Positions 1 through 12,600 of a stretch of 64,000 nt of DNA are shown here, one piece after another. The first letter of the stretch is position 1; each line of letters starts with the position of its first letter. Origin of the DNA: Diprion similis (lineage: Eukaryota > Arthropoda > Insecta > Hymenoptera > Diprionidae). The DNA is taken from the NCBI RefSeq assembly GCF_021155765.1, contig NC_060112.1, positions 14,260,001 to 14,324,000 on the forward strand, written 5' to 3'. The position numbers were made by a program, and so were the translations under genes. The notes below the pieces were generated by a model. That model saw nothing but the letters and a program-made list of their open reading frames with translations, was not told where the DNA came from and ran no database searches.

Positions 1-30
1 TAAGATTTTCATAAGACATCTTTGGAAAAG
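1..30 (-). CDS. su(f): su(f) coding exon 4, cut by the window edge
   Basis: After an acceptor TTTCTTTCAACAG the frame reads [10 protein letters not shown], the CSTF3 motif that follows the exon-3 peptide. Only ten codons are visible. Confidence 0.85.
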
Positions 31-3000
31 CTGTTGAAAGAAATCGTACAACATAAAATGTAATATTCGTGTTTAATAAATTACTGAACGGATGGTATCT
101 ATTACATGGTAGTCACAGAAGAATCTGAAACCGAATTGTACATGTATTCACTACCTTACTTACCAATAAGGGCAAGCTCTGTATAGCACAATCAATTGTA
201 CAATATTGAAAACAAGGAATGTGTAACATTAACAATGAACATAAATTTTCTTACTGTACATATTTTCATAACAATGGTCCACTCGATTGAGTGAACAGTA
301 AATTGTGGTTTGAACAATACATCATTCCATTCATTGTTTATTATTTATATTTCATTCTTTCATTAAAATTAATCATTCTTCACTTGACACATTCCAGATG
401 GACTATGTGTGCATGTTTTTCATGATCTACACCCAGGCGAAGAGATACGTACACATATTCAGTCTGCAATGTATCGGTAATAAGAATGAAAAAAAGTTGT
501 CCGTGTAATAGAAAAAAATTGAATGGGTGATAGGAGAAAATGAACCCCACAAAATAAAAAATTCATTTATTAAGTGCAAACGTGGGGATGATACTTTTTC
601 TTTACCTTAAACTATATGGGATCGAGAAATAAATGATCCCAAAACATTCGAAGAAAATGAAGACAAGGCGAAGCAGCATGAGGTGACTTCTATTTTTGGC
701 GTTATGAAATAAAACCATGGGCTGGTCATAGCAACAAATAAAGGTTCTTTAAAATAATACATTTAAAAAAAATAATTCGTCATGGATAAAATAAATTTGT
801 TACTTTCGGGAACTGTTCAAACTGTATAACAACATCTTGCTGAAGGCTTTATTAAATTTGATATTTCTATGGATAAGGAAATATTTACAAAAATTGTTCA
901 CAAGGTAAGGAAGTGAGCCAAAAAGTACGGCAGAGTACATACAATTTCTGTACAAATTAGTTGTATGAAATACGAACAATTGAAAATAGACTAGGAAATA
1001 TTAATTGGTCACTTCACGCTACCTCTATTTACTCTCTACAAATACTTGACGCGTTGATATATACTCAATAAAACTGCATCAAGTATATGTGCCAAGGAAA
1101 GGTATTGTAATATTTGTAACACTAGTTTGTCAATGAAAATCTCAATGCACAAGTGTGCTTTTATTAACTGAATAGGTCACAGAATTGTATTTATCTAATA
1201 CTAGTAATATTGATGTGGAATGCGCACATTTACTCTATAAGTAATATGTTGAGTATTAAAATAAAACAAAGATCTGATAGACTGAAAAGATTCCTCACTT
1301 CACATTTATGCTCTTTGAATAATTATTTATCTCTTCAAGTTTTCATTGTATTCAAAACTTATTCATTTATTGCGCTGAAACTACAACTTATCAGTTTACA
1401 AAAATAATTATTTACGTGAAATAAGCGAAAATAGGGCGAATATTGTACGAGTCAGTTACACAATAAAAGAATTGCAGTGATCTATAACTTTGGAAGGTTA
1501 AAGTACAAACTAAATTTTCATTTTTACCCTATTTACTTTATTCTACCAGAAGTACAGCTGATAATTTCAACCTGTGACCTAATCATGACCCAAGAATATG
1601 TAGCAGGAAGGAATATAAGGCTGTTACATTCAGAAAGTCACCTTTGTCGATACATATAAAATTTTCTCTAATACTTGTGATTCACGTCAACTAATCAGAA
1701 ACTAGGGCATGCAAGATTTTGAATTTACCGACAAAAGGAACCTCCCAATTGTTTGAACACAGCAGTAATTTATCAATGAAATAAGTTATTGCTTGTTTGT
1801 GGTGAAATAAACTTTTTTATTCACCTCACATATATTATGTAAAGTGCTCAGCATCACATAAAATGATAGTACCTTGTTATGACGGATTAAAATACCATGT
1901 ATACTGACAGCAAATCATCTATATTCCTATGCAAAGGGTTGTTCAGTTAAATGCATGTCTACATATGTTCCCGGCATTGATATTCAATAATTACGACTTT
2001 ATTAGTATTTAATTATTCATTTCGCATACACCTATCTCTAACCAGTCATAATATAACTCGTCACACTCGGCAGACAGTAACAGGCATTCAGGCATGCATA
2101 GAAATGTGCTCCGTGGCAGGATTAAAATGACCATTTAACCCTGTGAAACTAAGTAGATGGCAACCTGTGATAAACCAGCCGAGCTGCATACGTGCCTCAA
2201 ATTTGCTCGGTGTTGATATTTAGTTATTATTTTAACCCAGGAAAGAAAATATATGACAGAAGCTCAATATCTTGTTACACACGACGCAGTAAAGATTGAA
2301 TATTCTTAGAAATGGCAAACAATGAAATACTTTGAAGACACAGATTCATTCGGATGTCTGAAGGTGGCGAACTCTTAAATTTGTTCAACGTACAAGCACA
2401 ACCCTTATTTGTTTCAGCCAAGGTAAATACTACTATTTATATTATTGCAAATTGGATTCATGCTGTAAAAGAATTCCCATCAATGTGATAACGCGGTCTA
2501 GATCATAAATTGAGGATGACAAGATATGCTTTCAATGTGACACCAAAGATGAAAATAATTGTTTACCATACTAACAGGATACTTGAAAAAGCTCTGAATA
2601 CTCAATTATTACAATAAGAAATTAGACTGATATTTTTTCAATATTTACTAGTTTTCAAAGGTTTATATTTGAATAGAGGCAACATTTTAACATCTTCTCT
2701 TGAACTTGAAATGAATAATACCGTTTCTCATGATAATGTGAATTTATAATTACTTTGATATATTATTGACTAAGCAAGAAAAACTACCTGAATCAATGTA
2801 TTGTGGCGACAGGTTTATTGAACTCTGATTATTTTGCTCAAGATATATACCGAGAAACCTTTATGAAAAGCCTATGTATTTAAGATTTTGTTTACTGGTT
2901 GATATATAAATAAAACGCCGATATTTGAAAATATTTTATTTGCCCAATCACAAACACATCATTGTTAATCATAATATGGTAGAAGCGAGGAAAATTTAGA

Positions 3001-4062
3001 CATAGTATTCAATACAGAATCTAATAATTTAGCATACTTTCTCAGTCATAGTGAAATGAAAAAAAAATTCATACTTTACTCGAATTTTGGGTTAAGAATA
3101 TTTTTTTCGACACTTTTCAACTTTTTAACTGAACAACATGTACATACATGTATGTATTATATAACAAGTGAAAACCAACATGAAACTACCACAACACAAA
3201 TTATTCAGAATCAAGTTGGTAATCCAGACAAATATTATGAACATACCTTTTCCACCTTCTCAAAGTTGCGCATTTTCATCTGAAATTAAATACATATCAT
3301 ACAATTATACAAGGACGAGTCATATATATTATTTCGCTACGAACTATTAGCCTATCAACTCTGTGTATTATGTGAAAATAAATCAATAATGTATACCATG
3401 ACTATCAGCTATGAGGATGAATGAGAGTTTGCCATAATAATTTGACGTTACTCTGCAAATCATTTTACAGTTTATATTTTTACAGGTGTGGGTGACAACT
3501 ACGATTACCTCTTGCTCAATATATATTTTCCAGTAACGGCCAGCTGATGGGAACACGTTCACAAGTTTTTCAAATACGGGTCTCACTTCGGTGATAGGTC
3601 TGTTTTGAGCCTCCCTGATTAATATACTCCATGCTTCTAAGTCGTACGGCGATTCCTCAATGGTTTTCTGAGCCCGTTGAAGTTTTTCATTTCCCCAATC
3701 CTGTAAGCATTTCAACTTGTCATACATGTTTTCGTTGAAGTTTTATTCATACAAAATGATAATTTCTGAACTGCGAAGTGGGAAAGTACAGAATTTAAAC
3801 AAAAAACTAAAACGGTATTCTAATTCAATGACGACCAACATCAGCAACAGAAACAAAGAGTAATAAGAAAAAGCTGCAGTTTTTCGGTGACTTATGCGAT
3901 CCGTCGACTCGATGAATACGTCGGGCATTCCCATCTAAGAAGTTAGATTAGGCAAGGTAAGGTTAGGTGTGGGATTAGGTTATGTTACAAGGAAATATCA
4001 TCAGTTTGCCGGTGCAAGTTACACTAATTCGTACTTACAAATTCCGATTTTTCTCCAGACAT
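1..4062 (-). CDS. su(f): Suppressor of forked / CSTF3 (CstF-77), 5' part, four coding exons, runs off the window
   Basis: This is the 77-kDa subunit of the cleavage stimulation factor, a nuclear HAT-repeat scaffold that joins CstF-64 and CstF-50 during pre-mRNA 3'-end cleavage. Coding exons are 4062-4039, 3700-3509, 3279-3247 and 30-1. All junctions are phase 0 with GT-AG ends, so the frame is open throughout: 8, 64, 11 and at least 10 codons. The N-terminus reads MSGEKSEF then [14 protein letters not shown]-repeat residues follow, including [19 protein letters not shown] and [15 protein letters not shown], then [11 protein letters not shown] and [10 protein letters not shown]. This order and wording match animal CSTF3 closely. 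The family protein is about 700 residues, so most of the gene lies beyond position 1. Intron 3 is about 3.2 kb. The start is the first ATG of a short exon with a strong GTAAGT donor. Confidence 0.93.
31..3246 (-). other. su(f) intron 3, about 3.2 kb
   Basis: AT-rich sequence between the donor at 3246 and the acceptor at 31. I see no coding exon, RNA gene or clear transposon in it, only short random ORFs. Confidence 0.8.
3247..3279 (-). CDS. su(f): su(f) coding exon 3 (33-base exon)
   Basis: Eleven codons, [11 protein letters not shown], lie between an ATTTCAG acceptor and a GTATGT donor. The peptide continues the CSTF3 sequence exactly in register, which is why such a small exon can be trusted. 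Confidence 0.88.
3509..3700 (-). CDS. su(f): su(f) coding exon 2 (first HAT repeats)
   Basis: There are 64 codons from DWGNEKLQ to YIEQE. The acceptor is TTACAG at 3703-3701 and the donor is GTAATC at 3508. The frame also stays open upstream through an in-frame ATG at 3727, but that ATG sits in intron 1 once the splice to exon 1 is made. The exon carries the tryptophan- and aromatic-spaced pattern of HAT repeats. Confidence 0.92.
3942..3982. repeat. Degenerate TTAGG-like stretch
   Basis: The bases run as loosely repeated TTAG(G/A) and GGTTAGG units in su(f) intron 1. They resemble scattered interstitial (TTAGG)n, the telomere unit of many insects. The copies are too few and too diverged to call a telomeric array. 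Confidence 0.35.
4039..4062 (-). CDS. su(f): su(f) coding exon 1 (start codon)
   Basis: The ATG at 4062-4060 opens eight codons, MSGEKSEF, and the exon ends at a GTAAGTAC donor. MSG is also how vertebrate CSTF3 begins. Upstream sequence to about 4200 is presumably 5' UTR and promoter; no core element is obvious. Confidence 0.85.
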
Positions 4063-4572
4063 GATTCTTAGGATCACCGGACTGGTATCCTATACGTATA
4101 TCTCTGAAAATAACGTAGGAAACAAATCGTTATTTCCTACAATTAACAAAAACCTGGGTCGGTAATCACTACGCACTATTTCAACTATTTATCCACTACT
4201 TGATCCATAGACTTATGTACGATCACGGACTCGACATTTTGAAACCATGGAAATGCGCCACCTCTTTTAGTTATTCTGAATCTGCTCCTGAATTGTCGAT
4301 AAGACAGGCAGTCGGTACCATGTAGCAGCGTTCTGTAGTATCTTCATTGACTGATCTTAGGCCAACGCTATTTCTTCATACATTGACAATTGACAAGATT
4401 TGTGATTGTTCCGTACTTTGCGTTTATTTTTATGCACATTCCATAATATAGCCGAAAGTCGTTGGACAATTCAAACGAGCGCCTAAAGCTTCGGTCAATG
4501 GTAATTCTGTACCACATTGGACCGTGTTCTACACATCATGTAACTTTTCACATTTTCACATTTCCCACCATC

Positions 4573-4622
4573 CAAGCATTCTGATTGATTAACTAAGATT
4601 TGCTAACCAATCAGAATGCTTG
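4573..4622. repeat. Perfect 15-base inverted repeat with 20-base loop
   Basis: The left arm 4573-4587 (CAAGCATTCTGATTG) and the right arm 4608-4622 are exact reverse complements. The right arm holds the last codons and the stop of the minus-strand ORF ending at 4611. It could be a small RNA hairpin or the remains of a terminal repeat. Confidence 0.7.
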
Positions 4623-4859
4623 TTGCATGATAGCCCTCCTGGTCCCGAGCAGTCCGTCATACAATAGAGATCGGTGGAACGGAGCCACACCTGGTGGACT
4701 GATTGTTCGATTAACGAAATGTTTTGCAGAGAACTTAACCAGGAATAAGATTACTAACAAAATTGGTATCGTCTCTGCTAGTAAAGTACCGCAGAGCAGT
4801 GAATTAAAAATATACCGTGAATCCCTCTTGAAACGGGCCCTTTCATGCCGCGCGGTCAT
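4611..4859 (-). CDS. Uncertain small membrane-protein ORF, 82 codons
   Basis: Unrecognised. The ATG at 4859 opens 82 codons ending at 4611. The product would have a basic N-terminus, one strongly hydrophobic segment (about residues 22-43, with ETIPILLVILFLVKF) and a short tail, the layout of a single-pass membrane protein. It lies between su(f) and COX20 on the same strand. The opposite strand is open over the same bases (4600-4872), so chance or composition could explain it. The stop codon sits in the right arm of a perfect 15-base inverted repeat. No homologue comes to mind. Confidence 0.3.
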   Translation of the reverse strand: MTARHERARFKRDSRYIFNSLLCGTLLAETIPILLVILFLVKFSAKHFVNRTISPPGVAPFHRSLLYDGLLGTRRAIMQQAF

Positions 4860-5023
4860 CGTCTGCGCCTGAGCCGAGCACAGCGGACAAATGGTTTCGT
4901 TATATCTTTGAAAAATATATAGACCTAAGATGAAATAAAAAAAGGAAATAATATTATAAATCTACAAGAGAACAGGAATGTCTGAAATTAATATATGCAG
5001 GGGTGTAAGTGATTAAGAAACGT

Positions 5024-5029
5024 TTTAAT
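5024..5029 (-). terminator. Possible COX20 poly(A) signal ATTAAA
   Basis: ATTAAA on the minus strand, about 155 bases past the COX20 stop. It is the nearest usable hexamer I see. Assigned by position only. Confidence 0.4.
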
Positions 5030-5184
5030 CAAAGAAATGTGGAGCTGAAAACGCAGATGTTTCGTTCACTGTTGACAAGCCATTATCACACTTTATAACC
5101 TATAAAAAAATAACGATAATAACAACTATGAATTATTATCTATTCATTGTTCTACACCTATCGGCGTTCACTTGCAAAAACTTT

Positions 5185-5520
5185 TCACGCATCCACAAGA
5201 GGCAATTTATCAATTTCTCTCTCCTTCGGCGTCCCTGCGTAGGTAGCATGCCGTTCGATCAGTTCCTGCAGTTTAGCCACTTCGGCTTGTTGTTTGGACC
5301 ATGTGTACCGACAGTAAACAAAATAGCACCACGTCGAGCTGACAAAGGAGGCCATGCCAACGTGTGTGGCCAATTTCGGTTTGCTGGTAAACATGAACGT
5401 ACCTAGGCCACCGACAATGCCGCAGGTTATTCCGGATAGGAAACTGTTTCTGAAGCATGGAATCCTCGTAACGTCTCTTCCGAATAACATCAGTGGCTTG
5501 TGATCGTCGTCTTCGTCCAT
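5185..5520 (-). CDS. COX20: Cytochrome c oxidase assembly protein COX20 (FAM36A)
   Basis: COX20 is a mitochondrial inner-membrane chaperone that holds newly made COX2 for copper delivery by SCO proteins during complex IV assembly. This single-exon ORF has 111 codons, about the length of the human protein (118). After an acidic start (MDEDDDHKP) come LMLFGRD and TRIPCFRNSFLSGI, then a first membrane segment (about residues 27-46), the family motif FTSKPK, a second membrane segment (about 52-68) ending in CYFVYCRYTWSKQQ, and a charged C-terminal helix. The FTS, RYxxxKQ and CFRNS landmarks match animal COX20. The ATG at 5520 is the first in frame. It is downstream of DENND2 on the same strand, with about 430 bases between the DENND2 poly(A) signal and this ATG. 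Confidence 0.93.
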   Translation of the reverse strand: MDEDDDHKPLMLFGRDVTRIPCFRNSFLSGITCGIVGGLGTFMFTSKPKLATHVGMASFVSSTWCYFVYCRYTWSKQQAEVAKLQELIERHATYAGTPKEREIDKLPLVDA

Positions 5521-6640
5521 TGCATGCGGCGGAGTACGTTCGATATTCTCAAAATATACTGAATTCTTGTTACTTGACAGGAGCCGAAAGGCGATTGTAC
5601 AGCGACGGCGAGTTTTTTTTTAAGTTTATGTAACCTCACTCCTTGGAATCTCTACAAAATACCAGAGGCATCTGTGTGATGTGAATCACACTGCCCTGCG
5701 CAGCGCGGAAATACGACCGATAAAATAACGCCACCCAGCTTCGACAAATAGTAGCTGAAAGCGCGCCTAAATTCGATTCGGAAGACTGTTTTTTTCCACT
5801 CTAGTATATGCGTTGACTGAGGATATATGCAACGGTAATTTTACAAGATTTCTTTGTCGGAATCCAGTCTTTCAAGAGTTGTTCAGTGTATATACCTACG
5901 TTCAGTCGAATCGGAAAGATAAACAAGAAGACAGATTATCGTATCAACATTTTATTTTCATATAGCAAATCAGTTTTTCTTTTATAGAATGTATACAAAG
6001 AACGACATGTGAATAGAATAGTATGAAATAAATAATCACAGTATGAGTAAGTAATGGCAATAACAAAAAGCATAAAATTACTATAATAATAATAAAATTA
6101 ACATAACTTACAATTAGCATAATATATCAGGTAAAAAACATTGTGCGATTTGAGTATAATAATAGTAATTAATTAAAGAGAACAGACTTTTTTCAACACT
6201 GGTCAACCCAACTTTTGTTTTGCTCATTCCGTCTATGAAAATATACTTTGGCTATAAGTTTGTAGGTATTCTATACTATATCTTAAATTGCCTTTGATTT
6301 TCCACTATGCATTTGATTACCTACTAGCTACATTTTTACATCTATGTATAACAATTTCTCATCATATATTAATTATCACTACTTAAGGAAGGCACTAGTA
6401 ATGGCTACTATAGAATGAGAACAGTCTATAAAAATATAGCTCAACGCTTAAACTAATTAAAGCTACATGATGCCACTTTAAGACACAAGAGAGAAAAAAC
6501 AATAAAATTAAAGAATTTTACTTGTAATATTTCTGGTAATTAGTCATTCTGGAATAAATACAGCGTTAAGCACACAGTCTCGATGGGGTAGCGTTTTTTT
6601 GGAAATTCTTCATCTGCCTCAACTCGATTTGTTTTCGCTG
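5521..6640. other. COX20 promoter region and DENND2 3' UTR
   Basis: From 6640 down to about 5930 this is probably DENND2 3' UTR, ending near an AATAAA at 5956-5951. From there to 5521 is the COX20 promoter and 5' UTR. No separate gene is seen. Confidence 0.6.
5951..5956 (-). terminator. Probable DENND2 poly(A) signal AATAAA
   Basis: A canonical AATAAA on the minus strand, about 690 bases past the DENND2 stop at 6641. No earlier AATAAA was seen in the 3' UTR. Confidence 0.5.
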
Positions 6641-6675
6641 CTAGTTAAAGTTAGTTAAGTCTTTGAATCGGTCAC
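6641..6675 (-). CDS. DENND2: DENND2 coding exon 8 (35-base terminal exon)
   Basis: A pyrimidine-rich acceptor (TTTTTGTTCCAG) joins in frame to give KTLGDRFKDLTNFN and a TAG at 6643-6641. The intron is only 83 bases. The splice is inferred from the strong donor and acceptor; the read-through form of exon 7 is the alternative. Confidence 0.65.
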
Positions 6676-9600
6676 CTGGAACAAAAACATTTCCAAACAT
6701 TGTCATTCATTCATCATGGTATCAAGTTTTTGTTCAAACTTACTGTAAGATCTCTTACCTAAGGTTTTCTTTTTACCAAAGCCTTTCTTTGATTGAGCGT
6801 TTTTGTCGGCAGCTTTCAAATACTCAGCTACCCTTTGATCAAATAACTTCATGTGATCTACGCAAGGTAAATTCAACCCTTCTATTTTCAAAATTCGATC
6901 GTGTATAAATTGATTGAACATTGTCGTCTCCACAAACCATTCGAGGAAGTATTGACTTCCACGCGATGGGCCAGATTTTACAAACGATTCTTTCTGTAAT
7001 ACCAAAGTCAGAAAAATGTAATGCCTGTGATATATTTTAATAATACCACGACACAAATTTTAATAATGAAATATTGTTTAGGAAATCAATAAATAATAGT
7101 TGGTACAAAATTTACTTTTTACAATAGCAAACCATTGAGACCATCGCACTATAATAGCATCGAATTCAAAATTTTCAAAGTTCTAGTCTTAATGTAACTG
7201 TCGTTCAAGCATATACGCACCTCGAAGACGATCTTCCCATCTTGTTGAGTGACGATATGTGAATCGCAATGGGCGCAAGTTTCGACAAAGACCCTTAAAA
7301 ATGCTTCAGAAACTAAAAAGTTTCTAGAACCATCACCGGATTTCGTGTTGTTAGACACCAATTGTAGAGCTGATTTCAGACCCTTCTGAAGTCTTGACGG
7401 TAAAATGGAAGACTCATCTCCAACGGCTGAGATCACCTTTGAATTATCCAGGTCTACAATAATCCCCTGAAAAACGTTTTCAAACGTTAGACAAAGGCGG
7501 TCGCAGTATCTAGCTTTAATAGACGATTCACAAAAGAAATCTTGTGTTTAGTCAACGCTGCGACGACAACAGTTTTCGCTCGGTGTTTCGTTTAGTAAAT
7601 TGTACTTACATCTTCCATCGGCGTTATTTCGATACCGAATCCATTTCTCTGTTGCAAAATGCCAATAACAAACGGTGATGGCGCTTGTGGGATCTCAGAA
7701 AATTCGGGAATGTTAGGCAGAATCGGTACAAACGGGTGTGGCCAGTTAAACGGATAAAGTAGACTCTGCAGAGCCTCGACGCACGACGATAATTTACTGC
7801 AGCACAAAACAAAAAGTGTGAATAACAAGTTCATAAAATCCTCAGAAAAATTCTAACTAAAAATACGTTGGTAATTGAAAATTTTTTCCGTCATATTTGC
7901 TTCAAGAAAGGAACCTCACCTCAATTTACTGCAAATCAGAATGACCTTTCGTTCAAGCAACAAACTTGCGAAGAGAAGCAGCAACACTTTGATGGAAACC
8001 GCGTCGAATAACTGACTCATATCCCTTTCCTCCAGACGATGATCATCGAGTCTAACTATGGTGTATTCATCTTTCGTGGATTCGGGATCGTTTGAACCGT
8101 CTTCGGTACCCTTGGATTTTTCGTGATGCAACAGAGCCGCGGTAGTGAGCTTTGGAGTGCTAATGCTGCGAGTTTGCCCGTAAGAATTTGTGAACTTATT
8201 ACTAAGAACAACGTTGTTGTTAAACGTCGGGCTACCGGTATCGCTTGATGAGTCGTCGCAATCCTCCTCAGCCTCTGTGATAAGCGGTTTTAACCTCAGT
8301 ACTTCCCCGGCCTCTGGCATTCGGCTGTTGTACAATTGCTCTATAAAATTTCGTCTCGCTACGTCCGGCTGGCCGTGCCGCGACTCGAGCTCATCCAGGA
8401 GTTTCGCGTAAAAACCACTCGCTCGGTGCTTCGTGATGAGGCAGTATGCCAGAGGTAGACAAACGGGTGCTCCTTCTGGCCTCACTCGACGACAGTGGCC
8501 GTATCGCCGATTTCCTTTCTCGTCCGTCAAGACGAACGTGTACGCCAGATTTTGATCAGATTCCAAAGGTGGCCAATCCAGTCCGTCGGGAAAACAGAAG
8601 TATTCTATCCATGCTGGTGGTTTTGCCTGTAAAATGAGATTATGCAGAGGAGAGTTAAAAATATAATGTGTGATATGGTAAAACGGTACCGCTGCAAAAT
8701 GCGATAGCTAACTTGCAGGCGAATTAAAATTGCCAGATGATTACACAGCGCGCTGACGGTGAGTATAAATCGTCTGAAAATGAATTTTTTACTTTGCGTG
8801 GAATTTGTAGTTTCAAATCCGAATCGAGCCAAATTAATTTTAACCTATCCGAATCTAGCTTATGTATAAAATTTTATACAAATTCAAGTTTTGCAGATTG
8901 TTCCAGGTTCTTTGAAAATCATGCAACTGGAGTCGCAACGAACGATAAAACGAGTAAATTAATTATTTCCAAACGGGTTTGTCATCAAAATTCGTTTCAT
9001 CTCCGAGTTGTTTCGTGCTAAACCAGATTGAATAATATGGAAATAAACCGGTTTGCAGACATATTTTTTAAATCATTTTTATTGATATAAAAAAAGATAT
9101 CAACCGTTCTCTGCGAAAATCATCTTCGTAAAATCAACAGATTATTGCGTGAAAATAATTGAATTTGAGATTCAAAATTTCCAAAGCTGATTATCGATGT
9201 TTTTTCAATATTATGTCTTCGCTTAAACTACTTACCGAACTATGCTCTTCAATTTATAAATAACCAAAAGTAATAAGCTCGTATGTAATGTACACAAAAA
9301 ACATTGTTCGTAATGTGTCCAGCAAACGTGATAGCAACTGTAATGGTCGAAGACAAAAAAATAGAAAAACATTTATAATTCTTGATATTCGAAATCTTTT
9401 CCACAGAAAAAAATTATACACGGATTTCGGTATTAAGCAAATTGAATTAAAAAAAAGTTGTGGCGATAAGATCCTGATTTTGTCTTGACTCCGTAACAGC
9501 GAATTTTTCTTATAGTTGTCGTCAGTTGAATAGATAAACTTACATGTAACGGATATTGATCCTTAACGTACGGTTTCCTGGTGCTCAGATTAATTTCAAC

Positions 9601-12600
9601 GAGAAGACAGACTTCGAAAAGGTTATCAACCAGTTTGCTGACCACGAGACCTTCTTTGCGTTCAGAAAACTTTGATGAAACGCGTCTGACGTAGTGTTTC
9701 CTCTTATCAGTCTGCGTTCTGTGAAGTTCCGCTTTGCTCGGTCGAAACGGTTTCTGCTTCTCTTTGAACACCTGGAGTTTTTCACTGAAGGTCGAGTATT
9801 CTTCCGTAATCGAGGTCGATGAGGCCAAGGAGTCGGTGTCAGATGAAGTGTTCGAATCCGTTGGTGTTTGGGATCCAGCCATAACCGGCTGGCCGAATGC
9901 TTGATCCAGCAACTGCTCTATCTAGAATGTTTTGAAATTTGCTTTGTAAGAAAAAAATTTTCCATAATTGATTGTAATTTTATGCTAATTATATGCAAGT
10001 ACGAGCGCGATTCATTCGTCATAATTGTTTTACATCGATGCAAACACTATCTCTTATTCACACACCTTTAAGATATGTTATTTATTGATAGATAGAAAGT
10101 TTAAGATCAACATTTTACAAATAACAGATCAATTCCTTTCACTGATCACCTCATAATGCTGCAGAGAATAACACAAAATCGCGGCATGCAATATAGTCGA
10201 ATTTCAACTCTCCCAACTGTTTTGTTAAAAAAATTATTCACTATTTTAAATGCTATAAGTTCGTGGTACAGAAATTGTTACGATCAAGTACCCACTTATT
10301 TTTTATGTATCAGTACAAAGTATCAGTTGTCGTGCAGTATCGTGAACGATAAGAAAACACGGCCGATAACAAAAGGCAGAAGCATGTAACGTACAAAAGA
10401 TTATTATAACGGAGAAAGAATCCGTGTGACAGTGATAAAACCGTACGCGCTATGCGGACGTAATAGAAAACTGTTGTATAAATATTGGTATTATAATAAA
10501 TTTTGACAAATCTAAAATGCAAAACACCCCGCGTAAAACATTGAAACAGTACATACGAACGCAATGAATAAATAAATTGCAATAGAAAAAAATTATTTAA
10601 CCTTACCTAATGTGCCGAAAAAAATAATTCTGTAAATATAATTATAAGAGAAAATAGACATATTGTTTTTAAATGTTCTAACAACAAGTGAGATAGAAAT
10701 TGTGAATATAATTAATAGAATTTCGTTGAACGGTGCAAAATTATTACTGTACGTGTTTTTAATTATGTCACATTGGGTGCCGGCGAAGTTTAGTAAATAT
10801 CAGTTCACTCAAAAAACCGCTGCTTTTGTAATTTTGAAGCACTGGTCAAGGGCCACGTGTAAAACTGAAGAGCACAGACACTTTTTTAGGCACAAATTTA
10901 CGAAACAGGAAGTGGTCTACGCAACGGTTTAACTTAATATTTAGTCGCGTGAATTACACGAGAAAGATAACACTGTTAATGGAAAAACAATAAAATCTTG
11001 CAAACCATTGTATAAAAACCGAAGCGCAGCTCTATAATATTATTCCGATCCGACAATGTCTGGGTAAATTTGACGCAACAAGAAACCAGGTTGCATGTCA
11101 CCGAGTAACTCGTATATCCAAGCTTCGGAACAATTGTTTACACGTCGATAGGCGCGCAACGGATACAGCCATAAAGGTTTCGTGGAAGCAATTTGCGAAG
11201 GTAATCGTATGGAGCTGAGTGTATCGGACACAAGGAAAATGGAAGAAAGAAAAAATGTATCGCTTTTACGGTTTAAACCGAAAGTTTCCTCTTAAGAATG
11301 ATCTCTCATAAGACCGCGGACGATATTTCTCTTTCTCTCTCTCTCTCTCTCTTTGCTTATATTTGTGTAATACATGCAAGGTCCAGAACGTTATATTCTC
11401 GGTGTAAACTTTCGCTACCAATTTTCCTTAGAATTTTCAGGACATAAGCGAAAAAGTAAATATGTAGTAAATGGATTGCGAAGAATCTAATTTCAGCAAT
11501 CTCGCAATCATTTAAATCCAAGAAACATAAAACAAAATTAATGCAAACTGCATTGAAAAATTGCAGGTTTCTTCAATTATGTTGAAAAAAAAGAAAAACG
11601 GGATATGGACGGAGATTCTGACACTGATAGGAACGATTTAACGCAACCGGTGAACGTCTTGTAGTTAGTTAATAAGTATTTATAAATTTCTGATGAATTC
11701 ACTAACTTCAACTCGAAGGATACGCATGGAGCTCATCCTGCGTCGACCCGGGCTTGACAATAAATAACAAACCACTGGAAGCCACGTGAGTCACAATACG
11801 GTATCAGCAACTTCCTCCTGTGTCTTTCCTCAGTCTCTATCATTGGAGGGCTCAAAGTGTAATAACGCGAGTAATTCAGCAATATACGTCGTACGTACAG
11901 CACGAACGTAACACAGAAAGGTGAATACCAATCGCGTTAGCCCTTTTCGAGACGTAACAGTAGCAGAAACGTAAGTACGTACGTAGGTACATAATATCAG
12001 TTGAAGTAAGAAAACATAAATTAATTTTAATATACGAATTAACGGTTGTCTGCGGAAACCACTTCCCAGTTTTGTCTCTCAGTACGTGGGATCGAGAAAA
12101 AATGAAATTGCATACTACGCGGTATGAAAAAGTAAGAATTAAGCCCACTCGCAATATTATTAATTGGTGGCGCCACCGCCCTCGTTGTATGTAAACCAAA
12201 GTTTGACACAAGCTTTTCCATCGAAGATTGTTCCGGCATATGATCACCGTTAAAATGTTTAACAGCTGCTACAGCAGCGATCTATTTTCACACCAGTTTT
12301 TACTTGATTTTTTTTCACGGTGGTGAAAAGCGCAAACGACACCGACGAAAGTGTTTTACAGATAGGATCGAAAATTTCCACTTGAAACAAGGATAATAAA
12401 CTAATAAATAAATAAACAAAAAAACAAAATGCAAAACGAAGAAAAAATAATTGTAAATATAATATAACGACTACTGCTGGAAGTTGCGTTATGTCAACGG
12501 ACGAATTAAACCGTGAATAAAATAAAGTTTATATCTGGGAATAAGGATAATACGATGGATATTGCGCAATCCAAGAATTTTTTGAATCCGTGTCCTTGCA

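Larger units (their letters stand above)
4063..5184. other. Spacer between su(f) and COX20
   Basis: It holds the presumed su(f) promoter and 5' UTR, the uncertain 82-codon ORF, the short hairpin, and the COX20 3' end with an ATTAAA at 5029-5024 on the minus strand. Nothing else was recognised. Confidence 0.6.

Noticed and set aside
6743..6758. Tiny intron GTAAGA...TTACAG within DENND2 exon 7
   Set aside because: Sixteen bases are far too few for a spliceosomal intron; the donor is better paired with the acceptor at 6676.
7624..7812. Second minus-strand frame over DENND2 exon 5
   Set aside because: The cDENN frame carries all the family residues and joins its neighbours.
11040..11231. Minus-strand open frame in DENND2 intron 2 as an extra exon
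   Set aside because: It has only a GTG start, ends in a stop, and exons 2 and 3 already join in phase without it.
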